This document shows positions 63,353-64,000 of a stretch of DNA of 64,000 nt, piece after piece. The number at the start of each line of letters is the position of its first letter. The stretch's first letter is position 1. The DNA lies in NCBI GenBank assembly GCA_041685115.1, contig JAWLGK010000014.1, positions 1 through 64,000 on the forward strand. Reading direction: 5' to 3'. The DNA is from JALOAT01 sp041685115. Lineage in GTDB: Bacteria; Pseudomonadota; Gammaproteobacteria; Thiohalomonadales; Thiohalomonadaceae. Below the pieces are notes generated by a model. That model worked only from the letters and a program-made list of their open reading frames with translations. It was not told the origin of the DNA and did no database searches. The translations under genes were made by a program, and so were the position numbers.

Positions 63353-63835
63353 TCACTGCAACACCGCGCTGGAAACACTCGCGCGGCTGTGCAGGATCTC
63401 GGTGACCCGGGCCTTGCGCCAGGCACAGGCCTGCCGGAACGCCTCACGTTTGCCAAGGCGATTTACCGAGAAGTACTTATGCTTTTGTGGGCCGCCTTTG
63501 GTGGGGCACCACGACGCCACATAGGCACGCGTCACCGAATCCCCGCGTTGTTTCTCCACGTAGTGGACACCTACCATGCCCGATGTATTGCGCTTGCAGG
63601 ATGTGAATACGCGGCGCGGCGATTCCGCACTATCGCCGAACAGCCGCTGACGGATCTCGTCACGGTAGTCGCGCGCCGCTTCCATGGCGCGCCGCTTGCC
63701 GCCGTATTGGCCGTCCGAGAATAGCTTCTGATAGAGCTTGCCATCCTTGACGACCCGTACCCAATAGCCACGCACTTTCTCGTGATCCATACGGGTGATG
63801 TTGCGGTTCCGAGGATTGCGTCTGCTCAGTCTCAT
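63353..63835 (-). CDS. Protein with two AP2-like DNA-binding domains
   Basis: The 160-residue basic protein has an N-terminal AP2-like segment (about 14-65: ITRMDHEKVRGYWVRVVKDG, then FSDGQYGGKRRAMEAARDYRD). A second, clearer one lies at about 86-150 (SGMVGVHYVEK, AYVASWCP, KYFSVNRLGKREAFRQACAWR). AP2 domains bind DNA and in bacteria and phages are often linked to HNH endonucleases; no nuclease domain is present here. The Met at 63835 gives the more family-like N terminus, with Met at 63790 as an alternative. It may be a transcription factor or a remnant of a mobile element; I cannot decide. Confidence 0.75.
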   Translation of the reverse strand: MRLSRRNPRNRNITRMDHEKVRGYWVRVVKDGKLYQKLFSDGQYGGKRRAMEAARDYRDEIRQRLFGDSAESPRRVFTSCKRNTSGMVGVHYVEKQRGDSVTRAYVASWCPTKGGPQKHKYFSVNRLGKREAFRQACAWRKARVTEILHSRASVSSAVLQ

Positions 63836-64000
63836 GGCGTTAGTGTCGCTCTGTTGACGCTAGGTTGGCTTGAGTTATAGGAAGAATTTTTCGGCTTTGC
63901 AAAGTTTGGACAGGCGCCGAGGCGCCGAGTTCCTAACCAGAATGAATACGTCGGCAAAAACCCCATTATGTGCGTGCGCCCGTGAATAAGTGCCCGGCGC

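Overview
The window is GC-rich chromosomal DNA from a gammaproteobacterium outside the Enterobacterales. This is inferred from gene order: tig-clpP-clpX-lon-hupB-tRNA-ppiD, mltD-gloB-yafS-rnhA-dnaQ, and glnD-map divergent from rpsB-tsf-pyrH-frr-uppS-cdsA-dxr-rseP-bamA-skp-lpxD-fabZ-lpxA. A sulfur-oxidising or Chromatiales-like lineage is possible, but the genus cannot be fixed from sequence alone. Nearly all coding is housekeeping. The accessory content is a metal-uptake locus, intergenic repeats and a few odd small genes.

Region by region: 47-400 holds tRNA-Pro, -Arg and -His with a terminator. 1054-9937 is a nine-gene plus-strand locus: a TonB-dependent receptor, a periplasmic His-containing protein, a polytopic [4Fe-4S] polyferredoxin, a small Cys-containing CcdA/TauE-like membrane protein, ExbB, ExbD, TonB, an OprC-type copper receptor and a PCu(A)C copper chaperone. 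Six of the genes are joined by overlapping stop/start codons. The copper motifs of the last two proteins are intact, so the locus reads as a dedicated copper (possibly Cu plus another metal) acquisition system with its own energising complex and a possible reductive step. A minus-strand sigma-54 activator lacking a sensor domain and a second TauE/SafE protein flank it (10222-11908). 12005-12253 has tRNA-Lys and tRNA-Leu, followed by a minus-strand GEMM-I (cyclic-di-GMP-I) aptamer with its own promoter and no obvious target gene. Next to it is an IspB-like polyprenyl synthase paralogue that has lost both aspartate-rich motifs (12700-13623).

13910-24216 has nfsB, yedK, the protease/chaperone block tig-clpPX-lon-hupB, tRNA-Val, tRNA-Asp and ppiD. 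24287-30824 has fabI and the yejABEF peptide importer. 30825-31996 is gene-free and made of nested inverted repeats. 31997-38103 has mltD, gloB, yafS, rnhA, dnaQ, a 23-codon predicted membrane peptide, a 5'-truncated outer-membrane protein and tsaB. 38210-43574 places a one-step diaminopimelate dehydrogenase (ddh) beside three genes of the succinylase route (dapE, dapD, dapC). 44318-60249 is glnD (apparently starting at CTG), map and the long rpsB-to-lpxA translation, isoprenoid, phospholipid and envelope-assembly cluster. lpxB does not follow lpxA. The end carries cheW-cheV, apbE and a minus-strand protein with two AP2-like domains.

Several repeat families recur between genes: a CGCAAAGACGC-like purine-rich motif, a GGGAAACGC hairpin, a GTCACGTAG...CTACG element shared by the 31 kb and 39 kb repeats, and a 185-bp tandem repeat.
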